Shown one piece after another: positions 8,427-17,201 of a stretch of DNA of 64,000 nt. Position 1 is the first letter of the stretch, and each line of letters opens with the position of its first letter. The position numbers and the translations under genes are program-made. The stretch is from Bacteroidota bacterium (lineage in GTDB: Bacteria > Bacteroidota > Bacteroidia > UKL13-3): contig CANHGM010000015.1 in the NCBI GenBank assembly GCA_947460345.1, positions 1 to 64,000 on the forward strand, given 5' to 3'. The notes below the pieces were generated by a model. The model was not told the origin of the DNA and did not search any database. It saw only the letters and a list, made by a program, of their open reading frames with translations.

Positions 8427-9098
8427 TTAATTATTAAAAGCAAATTTCACAATATTAGCTCCCATTTGCAGGGCTTTTAAACGCTTGTCTGCTGGGTCTT
8501 TGTGCACTTCAGGATTTTCCCAACCATCGCCTAAGTCGCACTCAAAATTATAAAAGCAAACCAATCTGCCTTTATATATCAAACCAAAACCTTGTGCCGT
8601 TTTGTTGTCGTGCTCGTGTATTTTTGGAAGTCCGTTTTTGAACTCAAAAGCACTGTGATATATAGGGTGAGAAAATGGCAGCTCTACTAGTTCTAACTCA
8701 GGAAAAATTCTTTTTAATTCTCTTCTTACTGACTTATCCATACCATAGCTATCATTTATATTTAAGAAACCACCACCTTCAAGATATTTTCTTAAGTTTC
8801 TAACTTCTAATTCGCTAAACAATATATTGCCATGACCTGTGATGTGAACCATTGGAAAATTAAACAACTCAGGACTTCCGGGTTCTACAATTTCTTCATC
8901 TTTGTCAATGTTAGTTCCTAAATTTTCGTTACAAAATTTAATTAAATTAGGAAGTGAAGTAGGGCTTAAATACCAATCACCACCACCGCTATATTTTAAC
9001 CTAGCTATTTTTAAAGGGCTATTATTTGAAGTAAAACTACATAGCAATGTAAAAATAAAAAAAACTGAGACAACTTTTAAGACTATTTTTGGTGTCAT
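8427..9098 (-). CDS. DUF4159 domain exported protein
   Basis: A 223-residue protein with an N-terminal hydrophobic segment (signal peptide, residues about 5-24) and a DUF4159 domain. The motif YSGGGDWYLSPTSLPNL is at the start of the domain, followed by PMVHITGHGNI and GGGFLNINDSYG. The fold is related to class I glutamine amidotransferase-like domains without an obvious catalytic Cys. In Bacteroidota it is often found near gliding and MoxR/BatA-type genes, but not here. A longer frame starts at 9128, but its first ten codons coincide with a TAAATTTG promoter element, so I take the ATG at 9098. The function is unknown. Confidence 0.88.
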   Translation of the reverse strand: MTPKIVLKVVSVFFIFTLLCSFTSNNSPLKIARLKYSGGGDWYLSPTSLPNLIKFCNENLGTNIDKDEEIVEPGSPELFNFPMVHITGHGNILFSELEVRNLRKYLEGGGFLNINDSYGMDKSVRRELKRIFPELELVELPFSHPIYHSAFEFKNGLPKIHEHDNKTAQGFGLIYKGRLVCFYNFECDLGDGWENPEVHKDPADKRLKALQMGANIVKFAFNN

Positions 9099-9106
9099 AT
9101 ATGTGG

Positions 9107-9114
9107 CAAATTTA
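9107..9114 (-). promoter_or_regulatory. -7 element TAAATTTG of the DUF4159 gene
   Basis: TAnnTTTG on the minus strand, 8 bases before the ATG at 9098. It lies inside the longer alternative reading frame and argues against the 9128 start. Confidence 0.55.
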
Positions 9115-9242
9115 TCTATGTATTTCACCTTTTGTTTAACTTTTTTTATTAAAAATTTTGATGGTACGAAATAATTCTACAAATTTGAGCCATAAAAAAT
9201 TAGGAAAGTTATACAAAAGACTAATTATTAAGTTTATACAAA

Positions 9243-11228
9243 ATGACGAAAAAAAATTCTTTGAGAATTAGTGCTTTCATTGCACTATTTGGGTTACTTT
9301 TTCTTTACGGATGTGGGGGTGGAAACAGTTTTGAGAAGGCAAAAAAATACGAGGATGCAAAAAAATATTTTGATGCTTCACAGATATATAAGAAAATATA
9401 TAGTTCAAGCAAGGATAAAAACGAAAAGGCACTTGCAGCTATTAAAGCTTCTGAAACTTTTAAGCAAGTAGGTAATATTAAAGAAGCTGACAAGTGGTTA
9501 AACAATGCTATCAAGCAAAATTCTACAGCACCTGAAGTAAACTTAATGAAAGCTAAAGTATTTATTTACAACGAACTATATACTGACGCTTTAAAATCGT
9601 TAAATGACTATAAAAAAGAAAGTAAAAATGATACTATGGGCGATTATTTAACAGGAGTTGCTACCAATGGTTTGAAGTGGAAAAAAGAAAAATCGAAATA
9701 TATAGTTGAAAATTTAAAGGTAATAAACACCAAGTTCTTTGATTTTGCACCGGCTGTGTTCAAAAAAGATTTAATGATTTTTACTAGTGACAGAGAAGGT
9801 GGTATCAATAAAACCCCATATAGTTGGACAGGATATACTTTTAGTGATTTTTACAAATCAGAAAGAAACAAAAAAACAGGAAATTGGGGTTCACCTATAC
9901 TTATCAAAGACAAGTTAAATACTAAGTTTAACGATGGTTCAGGGAACTTTGACTCAAAGGGCGTGTTCTATTGTACACAATGTAATGGCAAAAAAGGCGA
10001 AGGAATGCATTGCAATATTTACCAAACAGAATTAAAAAACAAAGATTGGGATGAGCCTGAATTGTTGCCATTCAATAATGATAGCTTATATGACTGTAGC
10101 CAACCTTGCCCTACCCCTGATGGTCAAATCTTATTTTTTAGTAGCAATATGCCAGGCGGAATTGGGGGACATGATATTTGGTTTGTTACCTATTCTAAAA
10201 AGTCTAAAACATGGAGCGACCCTATTAATGCCGGACCTGCTATAAACACACCAAAAGACGAAGTATACCCTTGGATACATAACGATGGAACTATGTTCTT
10301 TTCATCAAATGGAAAAAATGGAATGGGTGGTATGGATATATACAGTGCAATAGGACAAGGAAAAGATTGGAGTGAAGTTAAAAATATGAAAGCCCCAATA
10401 AACAGTGGTGCTGACGACTTTGCTTTTAGCTGTGACGATAGAAAAGAATCAGGTTTTTTAACCTCTAACAGAGTAGGCGGAAAAGGTAATGACGATATAT
10501 ATACCTTTAAAATGGCTCCTCTTGAAATTTGTTTGGTTGGAACAATTACTGATTGTAAAACCAATGAACCATTAGCAAACGCTATTGTGACAGTTACCAA
10601 CAGTATTGACACTAGTAGAATTATTCTAAAAACTGATGCTAAAGGTGGGTATAAAACCAAATGCAATTTGAAACCAAATGCTGAGTATAGTGTATATGCA
10701 CAAAAAAGAGAAGATTACTATTTTGACTCAAAAGTATTTGACATTTCTACCATGGGTATTGAAGTATCTACTACACTTAGACAAGACATGTGTTTGAAAC
10801 AAATTGATATTAAGGAAGTATTTACAGTAAAAGGAATTTTATATGATTTAGATAGAGCTGAAATAAGACCAGATGCTGCTCTTATTTTAGATTCATTGGT
10901 TTTAGTTATGAAAAAATATGCTAAAATAACTATTGAATTAGGATCACATACCGACTGTAGAGCTAGTTATGTGTATAATATTGATTTGTCACAACGCAGG
11001 GCTGATTCAGCAGTTGCATATATAATTAACCATGGCATAGACAAAGAACGTTTAACAGCTCGTGGATATGGAGAAACACAATTGGTAAATGATTGTGCTT
11101 GTGAGGGCGAAAAAGAACCAAAAGGTGGCAAACATGCTCCATTTGAACCTTGTAGCGAAGACTTGCACCAGTTGAACAGAAGAACTACAGTTAAAGTAAC
11201 TGGAATGAACTATATATCTAAGAAATAA
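9243..11228 (+). CDS. PorE-like OmpA lipoprotein (TPR, PD40 propeller, CRD, OmpA)
   Basis: A 661-residue outer-membrane lipoprotein, lipobox FLYGC with Cys24. The domain order is TPR-like helices (about 28-165), a PD40/WD40-like beta-propeller (about 165-430, repeats such as ILFFSSNMPGGIGGHDIW and MFFSSNGKNGMGGMDIY), a carboxypeptidase-regulatory-like beta-sandwich (about 430-510) and an OmpA_C peptidoglycan-binding domain (about 530-655). The OmpA Asp and Arg are visible in GSHTDCRAS and SQRRADSA. This order is that of PorE, a component of the T9SS that anchors to peptidoglycan. Related OmpA/PD40 proteins sit beside PorP/SprF genes, and none is seen here, so the exact role is uncertain. Two cysteine-rich insertions (CTQCNGKKGEGMHC and DCACEG) are unusual. 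The next gene starts 19 bases downstream. Confidence 0.85.
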   Translation: MTKKNSLRISAFIALFGLLFLYGCGGGNSFEKAKKYEDAKKYFDASQIYKKIYSSSKDKNEKALAAIKASETFKQVGNIKEADKWLNNAIKQNSTAPEVNLMKAKVFIYNELYTDALKSLNDYKKESKNDTMGDYLTGVATNGLKWKKEKSKYIVENLKVINTKFFDFAPAVFKKDLMIFTSDREGGINKTPYSWTGYTFSDFYKSERNKKTGNWGSPILIKDKLNTKFNDGSGNFDSKGVFYCTQCNGKKGEGMHCNIYQTELKNKDWDEPELLPFNNDSLYDCSQPCPTPDGQILFFSSNMPGGIGGHDIWFVTYSKKSKTWSDPINAGPAINTPKDEVYPWIHNDGTMFFSSNGKNGMGGMDIYSAIGQGKDWSEVKNMKAPINSGADDFAFSCDDRKESGFLTSNRVGGKGNDDIYTFKMAPLEICLVGTITDCKTNEPLANAIVTVTNSIDTSRIILKTDAKGGYKTKCNLKPNAEYSVYAQKREDYYFDSKVFDISTMGIEVSTTLRQDMCLKQIDIKEVFTVKGILYDLDRAEIRPDAALILDSLVLVMKKYAKITIELGSHTDCRASYVYNIDLSQRRADSAVAYIINHGIDKERLTARGYGETQLVNDCACEGEKEPKGGKHAPFEPCSEDLHQLNRRTTVKVTGMNYISKK

Positions 11229-11247
11229 CATATATAAATATCAAAAC

Positions 11248-11580
11248 ATGAAATCAAATAAAAAAATATATACATTTCTAACTACAATAATGGTAGGTGT
11301 GGGAATTGTTTTTTCTTTATCATTTAAACCAGCTGCAGATTTAAATATTAAAACTAAAGTGAGTATTTTTGGTGAAGACCCAACAAGAAGAGAAATTGAA
11401 TTTAGCAGTGATTGTAAGGATTGTGGTGCTATATTTATCTATTTGGATGGAAAATATGCTGGCCAAATAGACACTAAATTTAGAGACAGAACTATTTTAG
11501 TTAAAAAACCTGGCAGTTACACATGGAAAGCTAAAAACGATGCAGGACTTAATGATGAAGGAACTGTTGATTGTCCTTGA
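11248..11580 (+). CDS. small exported protein behind the PorE-like gene
   Basis: A 110-residue protein, 19 bases downstream of the PorE-like gene and probably in the same transcript. It has an N-terminal hydrophobic segment (residues about 8-26) followed by SFKPAAD, which could be a signal peptide. The mature domain is short and beta-rich with three cysteines (DCKDCG and the C-terminal DCP). The ending TWKAKNDAG resembles the edge of an Ig-like or FN3-like fold, but the similarity is weak. No family is recognised. The two close Cys and the C-terminal Cys could form a disulfide or bind a metal. Confidence 0.65.
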   Translation: MKSNKKIYTFLTTIMVGVGIVFSLSFKPAADLNIKTKVSIFGEDPTRREIEFSSDCKDCGAIFIYLDGKYAGQIDTKFRDRTILVKKPGSYTWKAKNDAGLNDEGTVDCP

Positions 11581-11663
11581 TTTGTCAGCAAGAAATATAC
11601 ATTTTCATTTCTGTGGTTTGATTGTTATTTTCGCTCTTATATTTAAAACGTAGATATAAGAAA

Positions 11664-14168
11664 GTGAAGTTATATATATTAAAAGTGCTATTTTTAGTGC
11701 TTTGTCCGACATTATTATTTTCACAAGAGACAACAGTTAAAGGAAAGGTTACTGATATATCAACTAATGAGCCTATAGCATACGCAAGCATAACGTTTAT
11801 AGGTATACAAGGCTTAAAAGCCACTTCTGACTTTGAAGGAAACTATTCAATTAAAACAAATAAAAAAGTTGACTCTATAAAAGTATCCATTTCAGGTTTT
11901 GCAACTAAAATAAAGTATGTAAATAATGGAGAAATTCAAACCATAGATTTCCAAATATCAACAGAACAAAAAGAACTTACAGCTACTGTTTTTAAAGCAA
12001 AGGCCAATCCAGCACATAGAATTTTAGACAGCTGTATTCAACACAAAAAAATAAATTCTCCATCAAATTTCATAGCCTATGAATGTGAAAATTTTAACAA
12101 GATGGAGCTTGCAGTAAACAATATTTCAGCTAAGCTCAAAAAAAATGCACTAACCAAAAAGTTAGGTTCACTGCTTGACACAACCAATCAAATGACCAAT
12201 GAAAATGGGAAAGCGATTTTGCCTGTTTTTGTTTCAGAGTCAGTTACTGATTATTATTATTTAAAAAATCCATTTAAAATAAAAGACTATATAAAAGCAA
12301 CGCATGTAAATGGAATAGGAGTTGAAGATGGAAGTGTTATTTCGCAAATGACAGGAACTTTATTTCAATCATATAATTTTTACGATGACTGGGTATCTAT
12401 TTTAGAAAAACAATTTCCAACGCCTGTAAATGTAAACTATAAAAAATATTATTACTATAAAATTACAGACAGCAGCTATACACAAAATGGATATAGATTA
12501 TATCAAATTCAAATAAAAAAACGCTACAAAAACGATATGCTTTTTAGTGGCACTATATGGATAGACGACTCTGTATATGCAATCAGACAAATAACTTTGG
12601 AAGTAGACAAGTCAGCTAATTTAAATTTCATAGAAAAGATAAAATTTCAACAAGAATTTTCAGTAACAGAAAGTGGTACATGGTTGCCTACAAAAACTAG
12701 AATTTCTTTAGATATAGACCAACTCACCAACAACTCTGCTGGATTTATTGCTAAATTTTATTCTACTTCTTCAAAAATTAAAATCAATAAACCCCATGAT
12801 TTTAAATTTTACGAAAAACAAATAACAGTAGCTGAAGATGCTAAATATGCAGCTGATACTTTTTGGCAAAACAAACATGTAGAATCAGGAACTTTAAACG
12901 ATCAACAATTTTATAATATGGTAGATTCAATTAAAAAACTACCAATAGTTAAATCGTATGTAGATTATATACAGTTTTTTGTTAGTGGATATAAGCCTGT
13001 AGGCAAGTTTAATTTAGGCCCTTATTTGTTTTTATATAACCATAATGTAGTTGAAGGCAATAGGTTTAGGGTAGGTGCTACCACTAATTACAAGTTTAGC
13101 AACAAACACTATTCAGGCGGATACGTTGCTTATGGCACTAAAGATCAAAGATTTAAATATAATTTTTTTTATGAATATATAGCTAACAGAAAACATTGGA
13201 CAAAATTTGGAATAGAATATAAAGATGATAATGAAGCAATAGGCTTAATGCCAATAGATAATTCAGCTACAAGCAACTTGTTTTCAGCATTTTCACTGTT
13301 TTCAAAAATAACCAGTTGGAGTAAAGTAAAATATGGAAAACTATATGCTGAGTGGGCCCCTTATGAAACTGTAACAGGTAGAATGAGGCTTGAATATAAA
13401 ACATTTGAACCTACAGATGCATATAAATTTGCTTATTATAGTGTGGCTAATAATAGCCAAAGAGAAATTAAACAAAACTTTATTAATGCATCTGCTACTG
13501 TTGAAATAAGATACGCGAAGGGAGATGTATTTTTACAAAACGATTTCAGTAGAATTAATATTGGATCACTAAAAAATCCTGCCATAACTTTAACATATAC
13601 TAAAGGATTCAAAGGAATAGGCAACAGCAATTTTGATTACCACAAGCTGAAATTTGCGATGAAGCAAAGTATATATTTAAGAAGATGGGGCATAGGTTTT
13701 TACCAAATAACAGCTACCAAATACTTCAATCCTCTACCCTATCCTTTACTTGATGTTCAACTTGGAAACCAATCCTTTATATATAATTCTGGTACTTATA
13801 GTTTAATGCGATTTGTAGAGTTTGTGGCTGACGAAAGTTACTCAGGATTTTATGAGCACAATTTTGAAGGAGGTTTCTTAAATAGAATAAAAGGAGTAAG
13901 GACCTGGAAGTTAAGAATGTTTGCCAATGTAAGAGGGGTTTGGGGTAAGTTAAGCGACAGCAATTACAACTTAATACCTACAACATATAACAACGAAACA
14001 ACACAAACATTCCAAAGATTTGAAAAAATACCTTATATGGAAATTGGGTATGGTATTGAAAATATATTCAGGTTATTGAGAGTAGATTTTGTACATAGAC
14101 TTACATACATAGACAAGCCCAATGCTAGACCTTTTGGAGCATTCTTAAGTGTTCAATTTAAACTATAA
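11664..14168 (+). CDS. DUF5686 outer-membrane protein with carboxypeptidase-like regulatory domain
   Basis: An 834-residue protein. Residues 1 to about 20 are a signal peptide (VLFLVLCPTLLFSQ), residues about 22-105 are a CarboxypepD_reg-like beta-sandwich (TVKGKVTDISTNEPIAYASI, typical of TonB-linked and related outer-membrane proteins), and the rest is a DUF5686 region that ends as a beta-barrel (final residues FLSVQFKL, aromatic C-terminus pattern). I take the GTG at 11664 because it gives a clean signal peptide; an upstream TTG at 11622 would add 14 residues with basic charges before it. The gene is 83 bases after the small exported protein and is convergent with the DOPA dioxygenase gene, with a single base between their stops. 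The role is unknown; membership of the outer membrane is well supported. Confidence 0.88.
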   Translation: MKLYILKVLFLVLCPTLLFSQETTVKGKVTDISTNEPIAYASITFIGIQGLKATSDFEGNYSIKTNKKVDSIKVSISGFATKIKYVNNGEIQTIDFQISTEQKELTATVFKAKANPAHRILDSCIQHKKINSPSNFIAYECENFNKMELAVNNISAKLKKNALTKKLGSLLDTTNQMTNENGKAILPVFVSESVTDYYYLKNPFKIKDYIKATHVNGIGVEDGSVISQMTGTLFQSYNFYDDWVSILEKQFPTPVNVNYKKYYYYKITDSSYTQNGYRLYQIQIKKRYKNDMLFSGTIWIDDSVYAIRQITLEVDKSANLNFIEKIKFQQEFSVTESGTWLPTKTRISLDIDQLTNNSAGFIAKFYSTSSKIKINKPHDFKFYEKQITVAEDAKYAADTFWQNKHVESGTLNDQQFYNMVDSIKKLPIVKSYVDYIQFFVSGYKPVGKFNLGPYLFLYNHNVVEGNRFRVGATTNYKFSNKHYSGGYVAYGTKDQRFKYNFFYEYIANRKHWTKFGIEYKDDNEAIGLMPIDNSATSNLFSAFSLFSKITSWSKVKYGKLYAEWAPYETVTGRMRLEYKTFEPTDAYKFAYYSVANNSQREIKQNFINASATVEIRYAKGDVFLQNDFSRINIGSLKNPAITLTYTKGFKGIGNSNFDYHKLKFAMKQSIYLRRWGIGFYQITATKYFNPLPYPLLDVQLGNQSFIYNSGTYSLMRFVEFVADESYSGFYEHNFEGGFLNRIKGVRTWKLRMFANVRGVWGKLSDSNYNLIPTTYNNETTQTFQRFEKIPYMEIGYGIENIFRLLRVDFVHRLTYIDKPNARPFGAFLSVQFKL

Positions 14169-14169
14169 A

Positions 14170-15054
14170 TTAGCAATATTTTACTGAGGTCATGGTGAGC
14201 GAACCACCAATTGCTTTGTCGTTAAAGAGTGTAGGTTTATCTTTAATTGTGGTTAAACCAAGGGTATATATTAATGGCAAATAATGTTCAGGAGTTGGGA
14301 TTGCTAACAAAGCTGATTTGCCTAGTTTTTCATAATCTATTAATGCTTGGTGGTTGTTATTCAATATATGTTTTTTGAATGTAGCATTTATTTCATGAGC
14401 CCAATCATAACCATATTCAGGATCATTTAATTTATCCCATGCTACCATACCAAGGTTGTGAACCATATTCCCACTTCCTATAAATAAAACACCTTTTTGT
14501 CTTAATGAATATAACTCTTTAGCCAGTTCATAATGATAACTGGCAGGTTTGGTATAGTCTATACTTAATTGTAGAATTGGAATATTAGCATGAGGATACA
14601 TTCTTTTTACTACGCTCCAAGTACCATGGTCTAAACCCCACTCATGGTCTAAACCCACTGTAGTTTTTTTGATTAATTTAGAAGCTTCCGTTGCCAAAAT
14701 TGAATTACCCGGAGCTGGATATTGAACTTCAAAAAGTTCTTTAGGAAAACCGCCAAAATCATGTATGGTTTTAGGGTGATTCATAGCAGTGATTTTTGTG
14801 CCTTTGGTATACCAATGTGCCGATATACAAATAACAGCCTTAGGTACTTGAATTTGTTTAGCTAAGAGTTCCCAACTGTGACTAAATTCATTGTTTTCAA
14901 TTCCATTCATAGGAGAACCATGCCCAACAAATAAAACAGGCATAATATCAGAAGCTTCAAGGGTTGATGTTAGTTTATTTAATTCAGAAAGTGACATAGC
15001 AGTAGTGGTTAGCGGTAGCCATGATATAAGCATTAAAAATTCATTTCTTTTCAT
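14170..15054 (-). CDS. ygiD: 4,5-DOPA extradiol dioxygenase family protein (YgiD-like)
   Basis: A 294-residue member of the class III extradiol ring-cleavage dioxygenases of the DODA/YgiD type. Likely metal ligands and active-site histidines are seen in VGHGSPMN, ISAHWYTKG, LDHGTWSV and PTPEHYLPL. YgiD-type enzymes open DOPA to betalamic-acid-type products; the natural substrate here is unknown. Unlike the E. coli protein, there is an N-terminal extension of about 37 residues beginning MKRNEFL with a hydrophobic stretch, resembling a degenerate export leader (twin-Arg signals usually read RRxFL). A TACATTTG element 21 bases before the ATG at 15054 supports the long form. The 3' end is 1 base from the DUF5686 stop. 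Confidence 0.88.
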   Translation of the reverse strand: MKRNEFLMLISWLPLTTTAMSLSELNKLTSTLEASDIMPVLFVGHGSPMNGIENNEFSHSWELLAKQIQVPKAVICISAHWYTKGTKITAMNHPKTIHDFGGFPKELFEVQYPAPGNSILATEASKLIKKTTVGLDHEWGLDHGTWSVVKRMYPHANIPILQLSIDYTKPASYHYELAKELYSLRQKGVLFIGSGNMVHNLGMVAWDKLNDPEYGYDWAHEINATFKKHILNNNHQALIDYEKLGKSALLAIPTPEHYLPLIYTLGLTTIKDKPTLFNDKAIGGSLTMTSVKYC

Positions 15055-15075
15055 GGTATTTCAATATATATACCT

Positions 15076-15083
15076 CAAATGTA
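15076..15083 (-). promoter_or_regulatory. -7 element TACATTTG of the DOPA dioxygenase gene
   Basis: TAnnTTTG on the minus strand, 21 bases upstream of the ATG at 15054. Confidence 0.55.
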
Positions 15084-15125
15084 ACTTATTTTATATAGCA
15101 GCAGCATTAAACTATATTAATAAAA

Positions 15126-15938
15126 TTAACTACTTAGCATATTTTTTAATATATAACACAATTTAGGTTCAGTAGAATTAGCTACATGAATAATTTCTGT
15201 TATATCCGTTTTCTTGATTCTAGGTTCGTAACATAAATCTGTAATGATACTTAAAGCCAATATTTTCAATTTCATGTGTCTGGCAACTATCACTTCAGGA
15301 ACGGTACTCATTCCTACACAATCAGCACCAATAATTCTAAGAAATTTGTATTCGGCTTTTGTTTCTAAATTTGGTCCGGGAACACTTACGTATACACCTT
15401 TATGCATACTATAAGAAGCATTTACGCCTATAGTATATGCTTTATTTATTAACTCTGGGTTATATATTTCTAACATATCAGGAAACCTCACCCCGAATTC
15501 ATCCAAATTCTGCCCTGTTAATGGGTTTTCGTATTGTAGGTTGATGTGATCTTCAATTACTACTATATCTCCCATCTCATAAGCAGGGTTTAATCCGCCT
15601 GAAACATTAGATATATATAATTGATTAATACCTAACATTTCCATTACCCTCACCGGAAATGTCACTTGTTTCATACTATAGCCTTCATAGAAATGAAACC
15701 TACCTTGCATCACCACCACAGGTGATTGATTTAAATATCCTAGTAATAGTCTGCCCTGATGCGTCTCTACTGTAGATACAGGAAAATGAGGTAAGTCTTT
15801 GTATTCAAAAGAAACCACAATATCTATATCATTAGCTAAACTCCCTAAGCCTGTTCCTAAAATGATGCCTGTTAAAGGTTTAAAATCAGTTTTGTTTTGT
15901 ATAAAAGTAGTACATTCTATTATTTGATTGTATGTCAT
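15126..15938 (-). CDS. purine nucleoside phosphorylase (PNP-I type)
   Basis: A 270-residue enzyme that splits purine nucleosides with phosphate to base and ribose-1-phosphate for purine salvage. Motifs fit the trimeric PNP family for inosine and guanosine: GIILGTGLGSLA (phosphate loop) near the N-terminus, ETHQGRLL, SNVSGGLNPAY, VSVPGPNLETKAEY and MSTVPEVIVARH. The usual NAAGG is NVSGG here, a mild change in the base-binding loop. I start at the ATG at 15938 rather than at 15974: the 36 extra bases read as a Tyr/Ile-rich stretch from TATATA DNA, next to a promoter element. It lies 71 bases upstream of the dioxygenase gene, which has its own promoter. Confidence 0.93.
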   Translation of the reverse strand: MTYNQIIECTTFIQNKTDFKPLTGIILGTGLGSLANDIDIVVSFEYKDLPHFPVSTVETHQGRLLLGYLNQSPVVVMQGRFHFYEGYSMKQVTFPVRVMEMLGINQLYISNVSGGLNPAYEMGDIVVIEDHINLQYENPLTGQNLDEFGVRFPDMLEIYNPELINKAYTIGVNASYSMHKGVYVSVPGPNLETKAEYKFLRIIGADCVGMSTVPEVIVARHMKLKILALSIITDLCYEPRIKKTDITEIIHVANSTEPKLCYILKNMLSS

Positions 15939-15957
15939 TATGTATATATATAATTCA

Positions 15958-15965
15958 CAAATATA
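15958..15965 (-). promoter_or_regulatory. -7 element TATATTTG of the PNP gene
   Basis: TAnnTTTG on the minus strand, 19 bases before the ATG at 15938. It falls inside the longer alternative frame. Confidence 0.55.
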
Positions 15966-16040
15966 ATTATACATTTAAATGAAACAAGTATAGTATAAAA
16001 TTAGCTTTGAAATTTGTAGTTCAAATGTTTATTAATTATA

Positions 16041-16048
16041 TATATTTG
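16041..16048 (+). promoter_or_regulatory. -7 element TATATTTG of the PKD lipoprotein gene
   Basis: TAnnTTTG only 5 bases before the ATG at 16054. Transcription would begin at or next to the start codon. Confidence 0.55.
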
Positions 16049-16053
16049 CAAGT

Positions 16054-16359
16054 ATGAAAGCATGTTTTATTGCCCTAATTACTCTTTTATTTTTTGGATG
16101 TAGTACACCCAACCCTTCAGCATGCATTGGCACCAATTTAGCCCAAGGAATAATATCTTTAAGAGATACTTTGGTGCTTGATGGCTCTTGTAGTAGCGAT
16201 ACTAAAAAATACCATTGGGATTTTGGCGATGGCACATCAGCTGATGGTGTAATTGCAAAACATATATATACAAAAGAAGGAGTTTTTTACATTACGCTAG
16301 CTGCATCTAATAGTAAAAAAGCTGACACTGCTTCTGTAGTATTTTCAGTTCAAAAATAA
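16054..16359 (+). CDS. small PKD-domain lipoprotein
   Basis: A 101-residue protein consisting of a lipoprotein signal (LLFFGC, Cys16) and a single PKD domain. The domain shows WDFGDGTSADG near residues 54-64 and HIYTKEGVFYITL, the classic WDFGDG and HxY..G.Y.V pattern. PKD domains are beta-sandwiches for protein or carbohydrate contacts at the surface. With only one domain it may be a binding module without enzymatic function. The promoter element is almost at the start codon. The outer-membrane protein gene downstream has its own promoter. Confidence 0.85.
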   Translation: MKACFIALITLLFFGCSTPNPSACIGTNLAQGIISLRDTLVLDGSCSSDTKKYHWDFGDGTSADGVIAKHIYTKEGVFYITLAASNSKKADTASVVFSVQK

Positions 16360-16384
16360 ATTTAAAGATTATAATAGGTTAGAT

Positions 16385-16392
16385 TATATTTG
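16385..16392 (+). promoter_or_regulatory. -7 element TATATTTG of the beta-barrel gene
   Basis: TAnnTTTG 26 bases before the ATG at 16419. Confidence 0.55.
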
Positions 16393-16418
16393 CTTCTATA
16401 TAAATTCTTCATCATCCT

Positions 16419-17108
16419 ATGAAAAAAGTTGTATTGTTATTGCTATATATATCTTCTATAATAACTTTAAAGGCCCAATCAAATGAGAAGCTTGGCTTAG
16501 CACTATATTTTTCTCCTGATTACTCCTATCGTTCATTGCTGTCAAACGATTCTCTGAGTAAAGCAGTATCTGTTGCAAGAGACAACCAAGAAACAGCTAT
16601 TTTTACCTACACAGCAGGTGCCTCACTATCAAGAAAAATTTTTGGAATTATAGCTATAGAAACTGGATTAAACTATAATAAAAGAGGTTATGTGTTTGAC
16701 AGTTCTGCAACTGCCGGAAACTATAGCTTAAATCAAACCTATATATATAACTATTTACAAATACCTGTAAAACTCAAAATATTTATTCCTCATATAAAAA
16801 GATATAATCTATATATCACCGGTGGCATTTCAGGAATGATGCTTTTGGATGCATTAAAAAATTCGATTGAGACTAAGAATGGCCTTCCAACTGTGAGTAA
16901 TGAAAAGCTAAAAGAAGATGTGGTAAAAAAATTCAATTATAATATATTGTTTGGTTTAGGTTTAGATTACAGAATTACTAAAAGGTTCTTCTTAAAAATA
17001 GAGCCTAGTTATAGTAAGACCATGGAATCTATTAGAAAAGAGAAAATCAATACCTTTTTATATTCTGGCGGTATTAATCTGGGTTTGTTATTTATCTTAA
17101 AAAAGTAA
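16419..17108 (+). CDS. outer-membrane beta-barrel protein (PorT-like family)
   Basis: A 229-residue protein with a signal peptide (ending TLKAQ, about 19 residues) and a small beta-barrel of about eight strands. The alternating pattern is clear in GASLSRKIFGIIAIETGLNY, YLQIPVKLKIF, LYITGGISGMML and the final GGINLGLLFILKK. The phrase YLQIPVKLK is typical of the OMP_b-brl_2/PorT family of Bacteroidota. PorT itself is needed for T9SS secretion, but this family has many paralogs and I cannot call it PorT. It is convergent with metK, separated by a strong hairpin terminator. Confidence 0.82.
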   Translation: MKKVVLLLLYISSIITLKAQSNEKLGLALYFSPDYSYRSLLSNDSLSKAVSVARDNQETAIFTYTAGASLSRKIFGIIAIETGLNYNKRGYVFDSSATAGNYSLNQTYIYNYLQIPVKLKIFIPHIKRYNLYITGGISGMMLLDALKNSIETKNGLPTVSNEKLKEDVVKKFNYNILFGLGLDYRITKRFFLKIEPSYSKTMESIRKEKINTFLYSGGINLGLLFILKK

Positions 17109-17151
17109 CATTTATTTATATATCAATTGTAAACATAAACAGACTTAAAAT

Positions 17152-17184
17152 AAAAAAGTCTCGCTGTAGTAGCGAGACTTTTTT
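17152..17184. terminator. bidirectional hairpin terminator between the barrel gene and metK
   Basis: A perfect stem of about 13-14 base pairs (GTCTCGCT core) with a GTAGT loop, flanked by an A-run on the left and a T-run on the right. It can stop transcription from both convergent genes. Confidence 0.88.
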
Positions 17185-17201
17185 TATTATTTAAATTGTG
17201 A

